Below are positions 25,771 through 35,422 of a stretch of DNA of 64,000 nucleotides, one piece after another. The stretch comes from VGNY01 sp964549635 (lineage in GTDB: Bacteria > Chloroflexota > Dehalococcoidia > GIF9 > UBA5629). A program made the translations under genes and the position numbers. Under the pieces are notes generated by a model that did no database searches, was not told the origin of the DNA, and saw only the letters and a program-made list of their open reading frames with translations. Location: positions 81,005 through 145,004 of the forward strand of contig CAZJVJ010000004.1 of the NCBI GenBank assembly GCA_964549635.1. The letters run 5' to 3'. Every line of letters starts with the position of its first letter. Position 1 is the first letter of the stretch.

Positions 25771-27045
25771 TTATCCACTCCTTGGATGGAATGTATCATG
25801 GCTCTGGGAAATATTCCTGCGGTCAATTGCCTCTCTATAGACATCAATAGTTTTTCGGGCTGTATTCTGCCAGTTAAACATTTGCTGCACACGTCTGCGC
25901 CCCATTTCACCAAGGTGCCTGCGCTTATCCTCGTGGTCCAGAAGATTTCTAATTGCCTCTACTAATGCTCTGGTGTTGGCTGGTGGGACAAGGATGCCAG
26001 CGTCACCAACTATTTCAGGCAATGCTCCTGCAGTGGTTGTTATTACTGGTGCGCTACAGGACATAGCCTCTGCAGCCGGTAAGCCAAACCCTTCGTAAAC
26101 CGAAGGCACAACTACTATTGTAGCCATGGAGTACTGGCGTACAAGTTCAGCGGTGTCTATTTGACCCAGATGGGTCACACAATCAGAGATGCGCAAATTT
26201 TCGATCAACCCCTGCGTGTAGCCATTTTTCATCTGCTTGCCGACTATCACAAGCTCTATTTTGCGCTCCGTTCTTAGAGCGGCAACAGACTCCAGTAAGT
26301 ATTTTAGTCCCTTTAGTGGTGTGTCGCCGCTGTTCACAACTAGCAAACGATTTTCCAAACGTCTGACTTCAGGATTTTGAGTGAAAATAGTACCGTCAAC
26401 CCCATCGTAGATAACTCGTAGACTCTCTTTTGGCAGCTTAAAAATGTCAATGATTTGGCGGTAGGAATTCTGAGAGCCAGTGATGAAATGGGATAGTTTT
26501 TTAGCAACTTTTATTTGCATGTTGGCAAAAGCATACCATCGCCTGATGCCTAGTTCTTGCCATAAAGATTTAGCTGCTTTGATGGCTAAATCTCGATCGA
26601 TTGGGATGGGGTGATGAATTGTTGTTACTATAGGGACACCAAGTTCCTTTATTTTTAAGATGCTGTATGAGAGGCTCTGGTTATCATGGATGACATCATA
26701 ATTTTTATAGCGGTTGTTTTTTTGTAGAAAACTGTAGGCGCGCATGCCAAAAGTCGCTGGCTCGGTAAAGAATCCAAAGCACCCCCCAAGCCATTCGATT
26801 AGATTTGGCAGTGAATTCAGTTTCTGTGGCTGTATAAAGAAACGCTTGGCCTCAGGTAACGAGTACAAATCAAGGCTTGGTAGTTTAATCAGCCTTATAC
26901 CGTCGTCTAGGTCTGGATATGGCGGCCCGGAAATTACATCCACATCGTGGCCAAGGTCGCGGAGTGCCCGACTTAGGTAACGAATGTAAATACCCTGTCC
27001 ACCCGAATAGCGGTATGACCTGTAGCTAAGCAGACATATACGCAT
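25771..27045 (-). CDS. Glycosyltransferase family 4 (copy 1)
   Basis: 424 residues, GT-B fold. The N terminus RYSGGQGIYIRYLSRALRDLGH is the acceptor-side glycine loop; the C half has VVIVPS-like VVVPSVYEGFGLPAAEAM with the donor-binding E-x7-E. It transfers a sugar from a nucleotide sugar, probably in envelope glycan or glycolipid synthesis. It is a clear duplicate of the gene upstream at 27193-28443: the first 14 residues are identical and the similarity continues along the whole length. It is followed at once by the toroid gene. Confidence 0.93.
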   Translation of the reverse strand: MRICLLSYRSYRYSGGQGIYIRYLSRALRDLGHDVDVISGPPYPDLDDGIRLIKLPSLDLYSLPEAKRFFIQPQKLNSLPNLIEWLGGCFGFFTEPATFGMRAYSFLQKNNRYKNYDVIHDNQSLSYSILKIKELGVPIVTTIHHPIPIDRDLAIKAAKSLWQELGIRRWYAFANMQIKVAKKLSHFITGSQNSYRQIIDIFKLPKESLRVIYDGVDGTIFTQNPEVRRLENRLLVVNSGDTPLKGLKYLLESVAALRTERKIELVIVGKQMKNGYTQGLIENLRISDCVTHLGQIDTAELVRQYSMATIVVVPSVYEGFGLPAAEAMSCSAPVITTTAGALPEIVGDAGILVPPANTRALVEAIRNLLDHEDKRRHLGEMGRRRVQQMFNWQNTARKTIDVYREAIDRRNISQSHDTFHPRSG

Positions 27046-27192
27046 TTTGAGTGGTTCCCGTTTTTAAGCATTCACGCTAAATACAAAAAACCACACAACA
27101 TTTTACCTGTGTTTATTGGACATATCAATAGGTTTGGGCGAAAATCGGTAACGAACTACAAAAATTTTAAACGTTGGCAGGGCACTGGCTAT

Positions 27193-28443
27193 CTACGTAC
27201 GTCCCCGGTATTTTTGCTGGTCAATTGCCTCGGTATAAACATCTACAGTTCGCTTAGCCGTATTTCGCCAATTAAATTCTTGTATGATCCTTCTTCGTCC
27301 GACCTCGCTAAGACGTTTGCATTTGTCCGGATCATCAATCAGTGCTGAAATTGCCTCTACCAGAGCTTTTACATTGGCTGGGGGCACCAGTATTCCGGCA
27401 TCTCCTACTACCTCAGGCAATCCTCCAGCAGTTGTGGCAACTACCGGAGCCCCACAAGCCATTGCTTCGGCGGCCGGTATACCAAAGCCTTCGTATATTG
27501 AGGGGACCACCACAATGGTGGCCAATCTGTATTGATGGACAAGCTCAGAGGTGTCTACTTCACCTGTAAACCTCACTTTATCTTTAATACCCAAATCGAC
27601 GACAAGTTTCCTTATTGTATCATCATTTGCCCCTTTGCCTACTATAATCAGTTCGAGATTATAATTCTGAAGTAATAGCGATAACGCTTCTAACAAGTAT
27701 GTCAGACCTTTGACTGCTGTATTTCCACTTCGTATCGTCAGTAGTCTGTTTCTTAGACGTTTGACTGTTGGGGAGGGACTGAAAATATCTGTATCTATAC
27801 CATTATATATCACCCTTAGCTTATGTTCAGGTATGCCGAAGGCTGCAGCGATATGTCGGCTGGCAACCTGGGAAACTGTGATGATATGGGAGAGCTTGCG
27901 AGCAACTTTTATTTGCATATTAATAAATGAGTACCATCTTCTGAGACCGAGCTTGTCTTTTATGGAAGTTGCTGACTTGACAGCCAAATCGCGGTCAACG
28001 GTTATGGGATGGTGGATAGTCTCGACGACAGGGAGTCCAAGGTTCTGTATTTTTAGCACGCCGTATGCCAAAGTTTGGTTGTCATGCACAACATCGTATC
28101 GGACACTTTCTTCAGTACGGCGTATCAGCTCATAAGCTCGCATGCCGAATGCTAGAGGCTCTGAAAAGTAACCGGTAATGGTGCCAAGCCACTCGACTAG
28201 GTTGGGAAGCGTTTTCAACTTACTCGGGTTTATAAATAATCGCTTAACTGATGACATCGAATACAAGTCGAGGCTGGGCAATTTAATTAACGTTACGCCA
28301 TCATCTAAGTGCGGGTAAGGAGGACCTGATATCACATCAACCCTATGACCCAGATCACGAAGGGAGCGGCTGAGATAACGCAGATAGATGCCTTGCCCGC
28401 CCGAATATCGGTAACTTCTATAGCTCAGTAGACATATGCGCAT
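27193..28443 (-). CDS. Glycosyltransferase family 4 (copy 2)
   Basis: 416 residues, same plan as the downstream copy: identical MRICLLSYRSYRYSGGQGIY start, HDNQTLAYGVLKI, VIYNGIDTDIFSPS, and the donor site VVVPSIYEGFGIPAAEAMACG. About 147 bp with no recognised gene separates the copies. The pair may add successive sugars to one acceptor. First gene of the three-gene minus-strand unit. Confidence 0.93.
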   Translation of the reverse strand: MRICLLSYRSYRYSGGQGIYLRYLSRSLRDLGHRVDVISGPPYPHLDDGVTLIKLPSLDLYSMSSVKRLFINPSKLKTLPNLVEWLGTITGYFSEPLAFGMRAYELIRRTEESVRYDVVHDNQTLAYGVLKIQNLGLPVVETIHHPITVDRDLAVKSATSIKDKLGLRRWYSFINMQIKVARKLSHIITVSQVASRHIAAAFGIPEHKLRVIYNGIDTDIFSPSPTVKRLRNRLLTIRSGNTAVKGLTYLLEALSLLLQNYNLELIIVGKGANDDTIRKLVVDLGIKDKVRFTGEVDTSELVHQYRLATIVVVPSIYEGFGIPAAEAMACGAPVVATTAGGLPEVVGDAGILVPPANVKALVEAISALIDDPDKCKRLSEVGRRRIIQEFNWRNTAKRTVDVYTEAIDQQKYRGRT

Positions 28444-28665
28444 TTTTTATCGAAAGACGCTGAGCTAAGTGATGAAATTATGAGAAGACGGGTAACATTT
28501 TACCTTCGGTGGTTTAATTTATCAACGGCTGAGGCGTTAAAAAAACAACGGCAGTGACGAGTGATATTACCGACGGACGCTTTTTTTACAGCCTATGGCA
28601 AAATAAATCTTTTCGAAGGTAATGTGAAATATTAGTCCATGTTTTTGGTAAGGAGTTATTAGTGC

Positions 28666-29085
28666 CTAATCGCCTAATAATTGAAGAACAATCTCCCTCT
28701 TTCTTGGGCGGTTGTCAAAGTCCACCACTACAACGTGTTGCCAGGTTCCTAATGTCATTCTCTTGTTTACAAAAGGAACCACCAGTGACGGACCCTGAAG
28801 TGCAGCCCGTACATGAGAGTGTCCGTTTCCGTCTCTCCATTTCCGGTCATGCTGGTAAGACAAATTTGATGGCACAGTTCGCTCCCACATGTCTTTGAAA
28901 TCGTTAAGAAGACCGTTCTCGTATTCGATAGTGGTTATCCCAGCAGTTGAGCCAGCAATAAAAATCGTCGCTATACCGTTATTTATATTACAGTTGCTTA
29001 TTTCCTTAGCTATTTCGTCGGTTATGTCAACGATGTCACAATTCCCATTGGTGCTTAGGCGGATGGTTCTAACTAGTGTAGTCAT
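28666..29085 (-). CDS. YjbQ family protein (UPF0047)
   Basis: 139 residues. Conserved YjbQ features: FIAGSTAGITTIEYE near the N terminus, HDRKWRDGNGHSHVRAALQGPS (the His cluster thought to bind metal), and GTWQHVVVVDFDNRPRKR. Some members show weak thiamin-phosphate synthase activity; the physiological role is unsettled. The start overlaps the end of pyrK by 4 bp, placing it as the last gene of the pyr operon. Confidence 0.93.
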   Translation of the reverse strand: MTTLVRTIRLSTNGNCDIVDITDEIAKEISNCNINNGIATIFIAGSTAGITTIEYENGLLNDFKDMWERTVPSNLSYQHDRKWRDGNGHSHVRAALQGPSLVVPFVNKRMTLGTWQHVVVVDFDNRPRKREIVLQLLGD

Positions 29086-29855
29086 ACCTTCACCTCCGGC
29101 AATATTACCTCGCTCAAATTGAAGATGGGTCCGTCACGGCATACCTGTTTCATGCCTTGTTTGGTTTTTATGCTACAGCCGAAACATGCTCCCAACCCGC
29201 ACCCCAATCGTACTTCTAGAGAGACTTGGACTGTTTTATGTTCAAGCCGTTGCTGCATTTGATGTGATATTGTCTGGTACATAGCTGTTGGCCCACAAGC
29301 GAAAATCTGGTCAGCCCAGTCAATATAGTCAGCAATGATATCAGTTACCATACCTTTTCTACCTGAACTGCCATCTTCTGTCGTGGTTTCGACCTCAATT
29401 GTACTTGGTAGACCCACTTGGGGGTAAAGCCTGTCTTTTGTTCGTGCACCCATAAGGAACTTTACTGTTTTACCTTTCATTAGCTCTCGTTGGGCGAGGA
29501 AAACCAGCGGGGCAATGCCTATCCCTCCAGCTACCATTAGCAGGTTTTTTGAAGCCTTCTCAACTTGAAAACTGTTACCTAGGGGGCCCAGTAAATCTGT
29601 TTTCTCGCCGTTGCTGCGCTCTGCGAGCCATTTTGTGCCCTTACCGATAACTTCAAAAAGTATGAAGAGTTGATTTGAGTTATCTATTTGGTGGATACTG
29701 AAAGGACGACGCAGTATGTGTTCTTCACCGCATCTTACCATGATGAACTGGCCTGGTTCTGCTGTAGCTACAATATCAGGTGCTTCAAAACAAATTAAGT
29801 GGCACCCTGGCATTAGTTCAATATTGGACGAGATGGAAGCTGAAACTTGCTTCAA
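29082..29855 (-). CDS. pyrK: Dihydroorotate dehydrogenase electron transfer subunit
   Basis: FAD/2Fe-2S subunit that passes electrons from dihydroorotate dehydrogenase (PyrD type 1B) to NAD+. 257 residues: FAD site RRPFSIHQI, NAD site MVAGGIGIAPLVFLA, and the C-terminal cluster GCGLGACFGCSIKTK...CRDGP with four Cys. It starts with TTG at 29855, 5 bp after carB ends. The catalytic pyrD is not in this window, which is unusual because pyrK and pyrD are normally adjacent. Other PyrK-like proteins serve sulfide or ferredoxin enzymes, but the pyr context supports this call. Confidence 0.88.
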   Translation of the reverse strand: MKQVSASISSNIELMPGCHLICFEAPDIVATAEPGQFIMVRCGEEHILRRPFSIHQIDNSNQLFILFEVIGKGTKWLAERSNGEKTDLLGPLGNSFQVEKASKNLLMVAGGIGIAPLVFLAQRELMKGKTVKFLMGARTKDRLYPQVGLPSTIEVETTTEDGSSGRKGMVTDIIADYIDWADQIFACGPTAMYQTISHQMQQRLEHKTVQVSLEVRLGCGLGACFGCSIKTKQGMKQVCRDGPIFNLSEVILPEVKV

Positions 29856-29860
29856 TTTAC

Positions 29861-32800
29861 TTATTCTTTAATATCTGCATGGTAATTTTGTAGGGACTTG
29901 ACTTCTGGCTTACCACTGAGATAAGCAGCTATCCCTTTGGCAGCAGCGGCGGCAGCAGCGAGTGTTGTTATATAGGGCACTTTGTATCTGATTGCTGCCT
30001 TGCGGATGTATGAATCCTCATATTTGCTGAGCTTGCCAGATGGCGTGTTGATGACCAACTGAATTTTTTTGTTCTTTATCTCATCGACTATGTTGGGCCG
30101 CCCCTCGTGTAGTTTAAGTATCAACTCGGAGGGTATACCATGACTGGCTAAAAATTCATGCGTGCCTCGTGTAGCTTTTAGTTTAAAGCCAAGTTCGGTG
30201 AATCGTTTAGCGACTTCTAATGTAATGGGCATTTCTTTGGTTGAAAGACTTATCAGGACTGTCCCATTAACTGGTAGTGATTGTTGTGCTGCCATCTGTG
30301 CTTTAAAGAATGCCATGCCAAAGGAGTTGGCAATTCCCAGCACCTCACCTGTTGAGCGCATTTCTGGCCCTAGGACAGGATCTACCTCGGGAAAGGCGAA
30401 AAATGGGAAGACGGATTCTTTGACCCCGAAGTGAGGTATATGGCGTGGTTTAAGATTAAAGTCAATTAATTTCTTCCCCAGCATTATCTGCGTTGCTAGG
30501 CGTGCCATAGACACGTTACAGACTTTGGACACTAGTGGTACAGTTCGCGATGCTCGTGGATTTGCTTCAAGCACGTATACAGTATCTTTAGCAATGGCAT
30601 ACTGAATATTCATGAGGCCTACTACATTAAGTTCTATGGCGATTTTCTTCGTGTACTGCTTAATAGTCTCAATGTGCTTTGTGGGTATGCTTACTGGAGG
30701 GATCACGCAGGCTGAATCACCAGAGTGGATCCCGGCTAGTTCAATATGTTCCATAACTGCAGGCACATAGGCATCAGCCCCATCGGCAATAGCATCCGCT
30801 TCACATTCGACTGCGTTTTCGAGGAACTTGTCAATTAGTATCGGGCGATCAGGAGTGACACCTACTGCGGCAGCAACGTATTCTTTCAGCATATCTTCGT
30901 CATGGACTATTTCCATCCCACGGCCACCTAGCACATATGACGGCCGTACAATCAGAGGATAACCAAGCTGCCTTGCTATGCGCAATGCCTCCTCTAAGTT
31001 GGCGGCCATTCCCGATTCTGGCATAGGTATGCCGAGCTCCTGCATTCTTAGACGAAAGCGTCCCCGATCTTCAGCAAGGTCTATCGTTTCGGGCGAGGTT
31101 CCCAAAATTCTGACGCCGGCCTCGGCCAATTCGTTAGCGATGTTAAGAGGTGTCTGCCCGCCGAACTGAACGACCACTCCTTCAGGCCTTTCTTTCTCGT
31201 AGATGCTTAAAACATCTTCAACTGTTAGCGGCTCAAAATAGAGCTTGTCTGAGGTATCGTAGTCAGTTGAAACTGTTTCTGGATTACAGTTAACCATTAT
31301 TGTCTCGTATCCTTCATCACGCAGCGTAAAGGCAGCATGGACACAGCAATAATCGAATTCAATACCCTGGCCAATACGATTAGGTCCACCACCCAGCACC
31401 ATTACCTTCCGTTTGCTGCTGGTTGTGGTCCTGTCAGGCGCGTTGTATGTTGAGAAGTAGTATGCCGCATTTTCTACGCCGCTTACCAGCACAGGCTCCC
31501 AACCCTGAACTACACCCAAAGAAATGCGTTTTTGGCGTATCTGCTGCTCAGGTACACTAAGTATCTGTGCCAAGTAGCGGTCCGAGAAACCGTCCCTCTT
31601 CGCTTGAATGAGCAGGTTATCTGGAGGTATTTTGCCTTTGTAACGGAGAATTTCCTCCTCTAATTCCACTAATTCCTTCATTTGCTGGATAAACCAGTGC
31701 TTGATGTGTGTCCGCTCGTATAGTTTCTGAACGTCGGCACCTTTGCGAAGTGCTTCATACATTATAAATTGGCGTTCACTTGTCGGTTCCTTGAGTAAAT
31801 CCATTAATTCTTCGAGCGATTTATTGTGGAAATCTTTGGCGAAGCCCAACCCGTAACGTCCGTTCTCTAAAGAACGAATTGCCTTTTGTAAGGCCTCCTT
31901 ATAAGTTTTGCCGATGCTCATCACCTCGCCCACAGCACGCATTTGTGTACCAAGCCTGTCCTGGGCGTCTTTGAACTTCTCAAAAGCCCAGCGAGCGAAC
32001 TTAACAACCACATAGTCGCCGGATGGTGTGTATTTATCCAAGGTTCCCTCTCGCCAGTATGGGATTTCGTCAAGTGTCAGGCCTACAGCTAATTTGGCAG
32101 AGATAAGTGCGATGGGAAAACCAGTTGCCTTGGAAGCTAGCGCTGAGGAACGCGACGTTCTGGGGTTGATTTCAATTACTACTACACGGTCAGTCTTCGG
32201 GTCATGTGCAAATTGGATGTTGGTGCCTCCGATTACTCCTATTGTTTCCACAATTCGATAGGAATATTCTTGTAGGCGTTTTTGAAGCTTTGTTTCGATA
32301 GTGAGCATAGGGGCTACGCAAAAAGAATCACCAGTATGAACGCCCATGGCGTCCACATTTTCGATAAAGCATACCGTGATCATTTGGTTTTTTGAATCAC
32401 GGATGACTTCTAGCTCCAGCTCTTCCCATCCTAAAACTGATTCTTCTATCAGTATCTGTCCCACTAGACTGGCTGTGATACCGCGCTCTGCTACAATGCG
32501 CAGCTCCTCTGCGTTGTAGACCAATCCACCACCGGTTCCTCCTAGAGTGTATGCCGGACGAACAACTACTGGATATCCTATTCTGTCTGCCACCCTCTCC
32601 GCTTCCTCGACGCTATAGACTGCCTCACTCCGAAGCGTTTCTATGCCTAGACGTTCCATCGTTTCTTTAAAAACGGTGCGGTCCTCGCCTCTTTTGATGG
32701 CATCCACATCAACGCCGATCACCTCGACTCCATATTTGTCAAGAACTCCTGAACGTTTCAGTTCTGCGCTCAGATTAAGACCTGTCTGTCCGCCTAGGTT

Positions 32801-33064
32801 TGGCAGTAAGGCATCAGGCCGCTCCTTCGCAATAATTTGTTCCATAATTTCGTGAGTAAGTGGTTCGATATAAGTTGTATGTGCCATTCCAGGGTCGGTC
32901 ATGATAGTTGCCGGGTTTGAGTTCACAAGCACTATTTCGTAACCCAGGCTCTTCAGAGCCTTGCAGGCCTGTGTCCCAGAGTAGTCAAATTCACATGCCT
33001 GTCCTATCACAATTGGCCCGGAGCCTATGATCATTATTTTTTTGATGTCATTCCGTTTTGGCAT
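29861..33064 (-). CDS. carB: Carbamoyl-phosphate synthase large subunit
   Basis: Makes carbamoyl phosphate from bicarbonate, ammonia and two ATP for pyrimidine and arginine synthesis. 1067 residues with the two ATP-grasp halves (N half from IMIIGSGPIVIGQACEFDYSG, C half from VMVLGGGPNRIGQGIEFDYC), each with its PSYVLGG/PAYTLGG-type loop, and a C-terminal MGS-like allosteric domain. The glutaminase partner carA is not in the operon. Spaced 20 bp after pyrC. Confidence 0.97.
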   Translation of the reverse strand: MPKRNDIKKIMIIGSGPIVIGQACEFDYSGTQACKALKSLGYEIVLVNSNPATIMTDPGMAHTTYIEPLTHEIMEQIIAKERPDALLPNLGGQTGLNLSAELKRSGVLDKYGVEVIGVDVDAIKRGEDRTVFKETMERLGIETLRSEAVYSVEEAERVADRIGYPVVVRPAYTLGGTGGGLVYNAEELRIVAERGITASLVGQILIEESVLGWEELELEVIRDSKNQMITVCFIENVDAMGVHTGDSFCVAPMLTIETKLQKRLQEYSYRIVETIGVIGGTNIQFAHDPKTDRVVVIEINPRTSRSSALASKATGFPIALISAKLAVGLTLDEIPYWREGTLDKYTPSGDYVVVKFARWAFEKFKDAQDRLGTQMRAVGEVMSIGKTYKEALQKAIRSLENGRYGLGFAKDFHNKSLEELMDLLKEPTSERQFIMYEALRKGADVQKLYERTHIKHWFIQQMKELVELEEEILRYKGKIPPDNLLIQAKRDGFSDRYLAQILSVPEQQIRQKRISLGVVQGWEPVLVSGVENAAYYFSTYNAPDRTTTSSKRKVMVLGGGPNRIGQGIEFDYCCVHAAFTLRDEGYETIMVNCNPETVSTDYDTSDKLYFEPLTVEDVLSIYEKERPEGVVVQFGGQTPLNIANELAEAGVRILGTSPETIDLAEDRGRFRLRMQELGIPMPESGMAANLEEALRIARQLGYPLIVRPSYVLGGRGMEIVHDEDMLKEYVAAAVGVTPDRPILIDKFLENAVECEADAIADGADAYVPAVMEHIELAGIHSGDSACVIPPVSIPTKHIETIKQYTKKIAIELNVVGLMNIQYAIAKDTVYVLEANPRASRTVPLVSKVCNVSMARLATQIMLGKKLIDFNLKPRHIPHFGVKESVFPFFAFPEVDPVLGPEMRSTGEVLGIANSFGMAFFKAQMAAQQSLPVNGTVLISLSTKEMPITLEVAKRFTELGFKLKATRGTHEFLASHGIPSELILKLHEGRPNIVDEIKNKKIQLVINTPSGKLSKYEDSYIRKAAIRYKVPYITTLAAAAAAAKGIAAYLSGKPEVKSLQNYHADIKE

Positions 33065-33084
33065 TGTGATTCCTCCTGTTATTT

Positions 33085-34413
33085 CTAATTGTCCTGATAA
33101 ACTATTTTGCCTGCTGATATAGTTATCATTACCTTACCAGTAAACCGATAACCATCGAAAGGAGTGTTTTTGCCTTTAGAAATGAAGTTTTTGCTATCAA
33201 CTGTCCATTCTTTGCTGGGGTCGATAATTGTGATATCAGCGCAACAGCCTGGTTTGAGTGTACCAATCTCCCCGTGTTTTGAGCCGATAATTTTTGCTGG
33301 CTCACAGCTGAGTTTGGAGATCAATGTCATGAGGTCTAATTCTCCCCGGCGCACTAGCGTCATCAGGCAGCCAAAGGCGGTTTCTAGTGCGCTTATGCCG
33401 AAAGCCGCCAGGCCAAACTCGCACATCTTGTCTACCAGGGTATGAGGAGCGTGGTCTGTGGCTATTATGTCAATGGTTCCGTTGTTGAGACCCTCTATTA
33501 AAGCAGCAACATCTTCCTTGCTTCGCAATGGTGGGTTGACCTTAGCATTGGTGTCATAAGCTAGCTGTTCGCTCATTCCTATTTCCTTGCCCATCACCCT
33601 CTCTTCGGTTAAAGTCAGATGATGTGGAGTGACTTCAGCGGTGACTTTTATGCCTTTTTCTTTGGCGCGACGAATAAGTTCAACTGAACCCCGGGTGCTA
33701 ACGTGAGCAATGTGGAGTCTAGCACCCGTGAGCTGTGCTAATGCTATGTCGCGGGCAACTATAATCTCCTCGGCAGCGTTGGGTATACCTTTAAGTCCCA
33801 GGCGGGCTGATACCCACCCATCGTGCATAAGGCCACCAGCGCTTAGTTCTTTGTCTTCGCAATGGTCGATTATGGGCAACCCTAAGGCTCGACTGTAATC
33901 CATAGCTATAGTCATAATTCTCGAGCTGGAGACTGGCTCGCCGTCATCGCTGAAGCCGATAACACCCAAGTTAGCCAGCTCGCTCATTTCTGCCAGCTCT
34001 TTGCCCTGTCTTCCTTTAGTAATGCAGCCTATAGGCAATAGGCGGATAATCCCATTGGCCTTAGCCGTTTTTTTGACATAATCTACAGTAGCTTGATTGT
34101 CTAGTGGTGGATTAGTATTCGGCATACAACAGACGGTGGTGAAACCGCCCTTAGCAGCGGCTTTAGTTCCTGTGGCTATAGTTTCCTTATCTTCAAAACC
34201 TGGTTCACGGAGATGACAGTGTAGGTCAATGAACCCTGGGCATACTATCAGCCCCGTAGCATCAATTGTGGTTAGGCCAGGTTGCTGTGGAGTTATACCT
34301 TTGTCCCTGATCCAGGTGATTTTGCCGTCGGTGATAAGCAAATCAGCGATTTTATCCAGCTTTTGGCCGGGGTCAATGATACGTCCACCACTTATTAACA
34401 GGTTTTTAGCCAT
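33085..34413 (-). CDS. pyrC: Dihydroorotase
   Basis: Zinc amidohydrolase closing carbamoyl aspartate to dihydroorotate. 442 residues from the ATG at 34413. Metal site DLHCHLREPGFEDKET, metal His in IIDHCEDKEL and LHIAHVSTRGSVELIRRAK, catalytic Asp in IIATDHAPH. Class I (PyrC of the Bacillus type). GGGAG precedes this ATG, and an in-frame TTG at 34434 is less likely. The start overlaps the end of pyrB by 8 bp. Confidence 0.96.
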   Translation of the reverse strand: MAKNLLISGGRIIDPGQKLDKIADLLITDGKITWIRDKGITPQQPGLTTIDATGLIVCPGFIDLHCHLREPGFEDKETIATGTKAAAKGGFTTVCCMPNTNPPLDNQATVDYVKKTAKANGIIRLLPIGCITKGRQGKELAEMSELANLGVIGFSDDGEPVSSSRIMTIAMDYSRALGLPIIDHCEDKELSAGGLMHDGWVSARLGLKGIPNAAEEIIVARDIALAQLTGARLHIAHVSTRGSVELIRRAKEKGIKVTAEVTPHHLTLTEERVMGKEIGMSEQLAYDTNAKVNPPLRSKEDVAALIEGLNNGTIDIIATDHAPHTLVDKMCEFGLAAFGISALETAFGCLMTLVRRGELDLMTLISKLSCEPAKIIGSKHGEIGTLKPGCCADITIIDPSKEWTVDSKNFISKGKNTPFDGYRFTGKVMITISAGKIVYQDN

Positions 34414-35422
34414 TACTTGTTTTTCTCCCAGCAATCAGATAAAGCAATGCCATGCGAATGGCTACACCGTTAGTTACTTGTTCTTCGATTACTGATTGGG
34501 CACCATGGGCAACTTCGGGGCTGATTTCAATTCCTTCGTTCATAGGGCCTGGGTGTAGGACTAAGGCATGTGGCTTAGCTAAAGACAGTCGTTTTTCGTC
34601 CAACTGGTAAAGCTGGACATATTCTCGTATAGTGGGCAACAGTCCACTTTGCTGGCGTTCTATCTGAAGTCGTAGAGGCATAACTATATCGGCTTTTTCC
34701 AATGCGGATTCAAGTCTGGTTTCAATGTTGACGTTCATGAGATTGCAGTTTTTTATGAAGCTACCCAAACCGCGCGGCAGGAGTGTTGGTGGGGCGCAAA
34801 GAACCACATTGATTCCCATGGTGGTCATGCCCCAGAGATTGGAACGGGCTACTCGGCTGTGCATAATATCGCCGATGATTACTGCTTTTAGTCCATCAAG
34901 TTCACCCAGGTGGCACCGGATAGTATAGAGGTCGAGGAGGGCTTGTGTGGGATGGGCATGACAGCCATCACCGGCGTTTATCATGCTGCAATTTATGTAT
35001 TGAGTGGCAATGTATGGCGCGCCAGCTTGCGAATGGCGCATTATTATAATGTCAACGCCCAAAGCCTGTATAGTACGCAGGCTGTCAACCAGTGATTCTC
35101 CCTTTGCGATACTACTTTTTGAAGCGTCAAGGCTGATTGTATCGGCACTCAGATTTTTAGCGGCAAGTTCGAAAGAAGCACGTGTACGTGTGCTTGGTTC
35201 GTAGAACAGAGTAACGACTGTTTTGCCTCTTAGCGTTGGCACCTTTTTAACGTCTCGGGTTAGTATCTCCGCCATAGCATCAGCGATTTCAAAGATAAGC
35301 TCTATCTCTTCTCTATTAAAGTCGTCCAGGTCGAGTACGTGCTTATGTCTCCAGGCGGCTATTGATGGTCGTTGGAACGTTTCTGGAACTGTGATGCTAA
35401 ACCTAGGTTCAGGTGTTTTCAT
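34406..35422 (-). CDS. pyrB: Aspartate carbamoyltransferase catalytic subunit
   Basis: Condenses carbamoyl phosphate and aspartate. 338 residues with the carbamoyl phosphate loop FYEPSTRTRASFE, the MRHSQAGAPY segment, and HPGPMNEGIEI in place of the commoner HPGPxNRG. About 20 extra residues precede the usual N terminus. No regulatory pyrI is present. Its first base overlaps the last base of the pyrR stop codon, so translation is coupled. Confidence 0.96.
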   Translation of the reverse strand: MKTPEPRFSITVPETFQRPSIAAWRHKHVLDLDDFNREEIELIFEIADAMAEILTRDVKKVPTLRGKTVVTLFYEPSTRTRASFELAAKNLSADTISLDASKSSIAKGESLVDSLRTIQALGVDIIIMRHSQAGAPYIATQYINCSMINAGDGCHAHPTQALLDLYTIRCHLGELDGLKAVIIGDIMHSRVARSNLWGMTTMGINVVLCAPPTLLPRGLGSFIKNCNLMNVNIETRLESALEKADIVMPLRLQIERQQSGLLPTIREYVQLYQLDEKRLSLAKPHALVLHPGPMNEGIEISPEVAHGAQSVIEEQVTNGVAIRMALLYLIAGRKTSNG

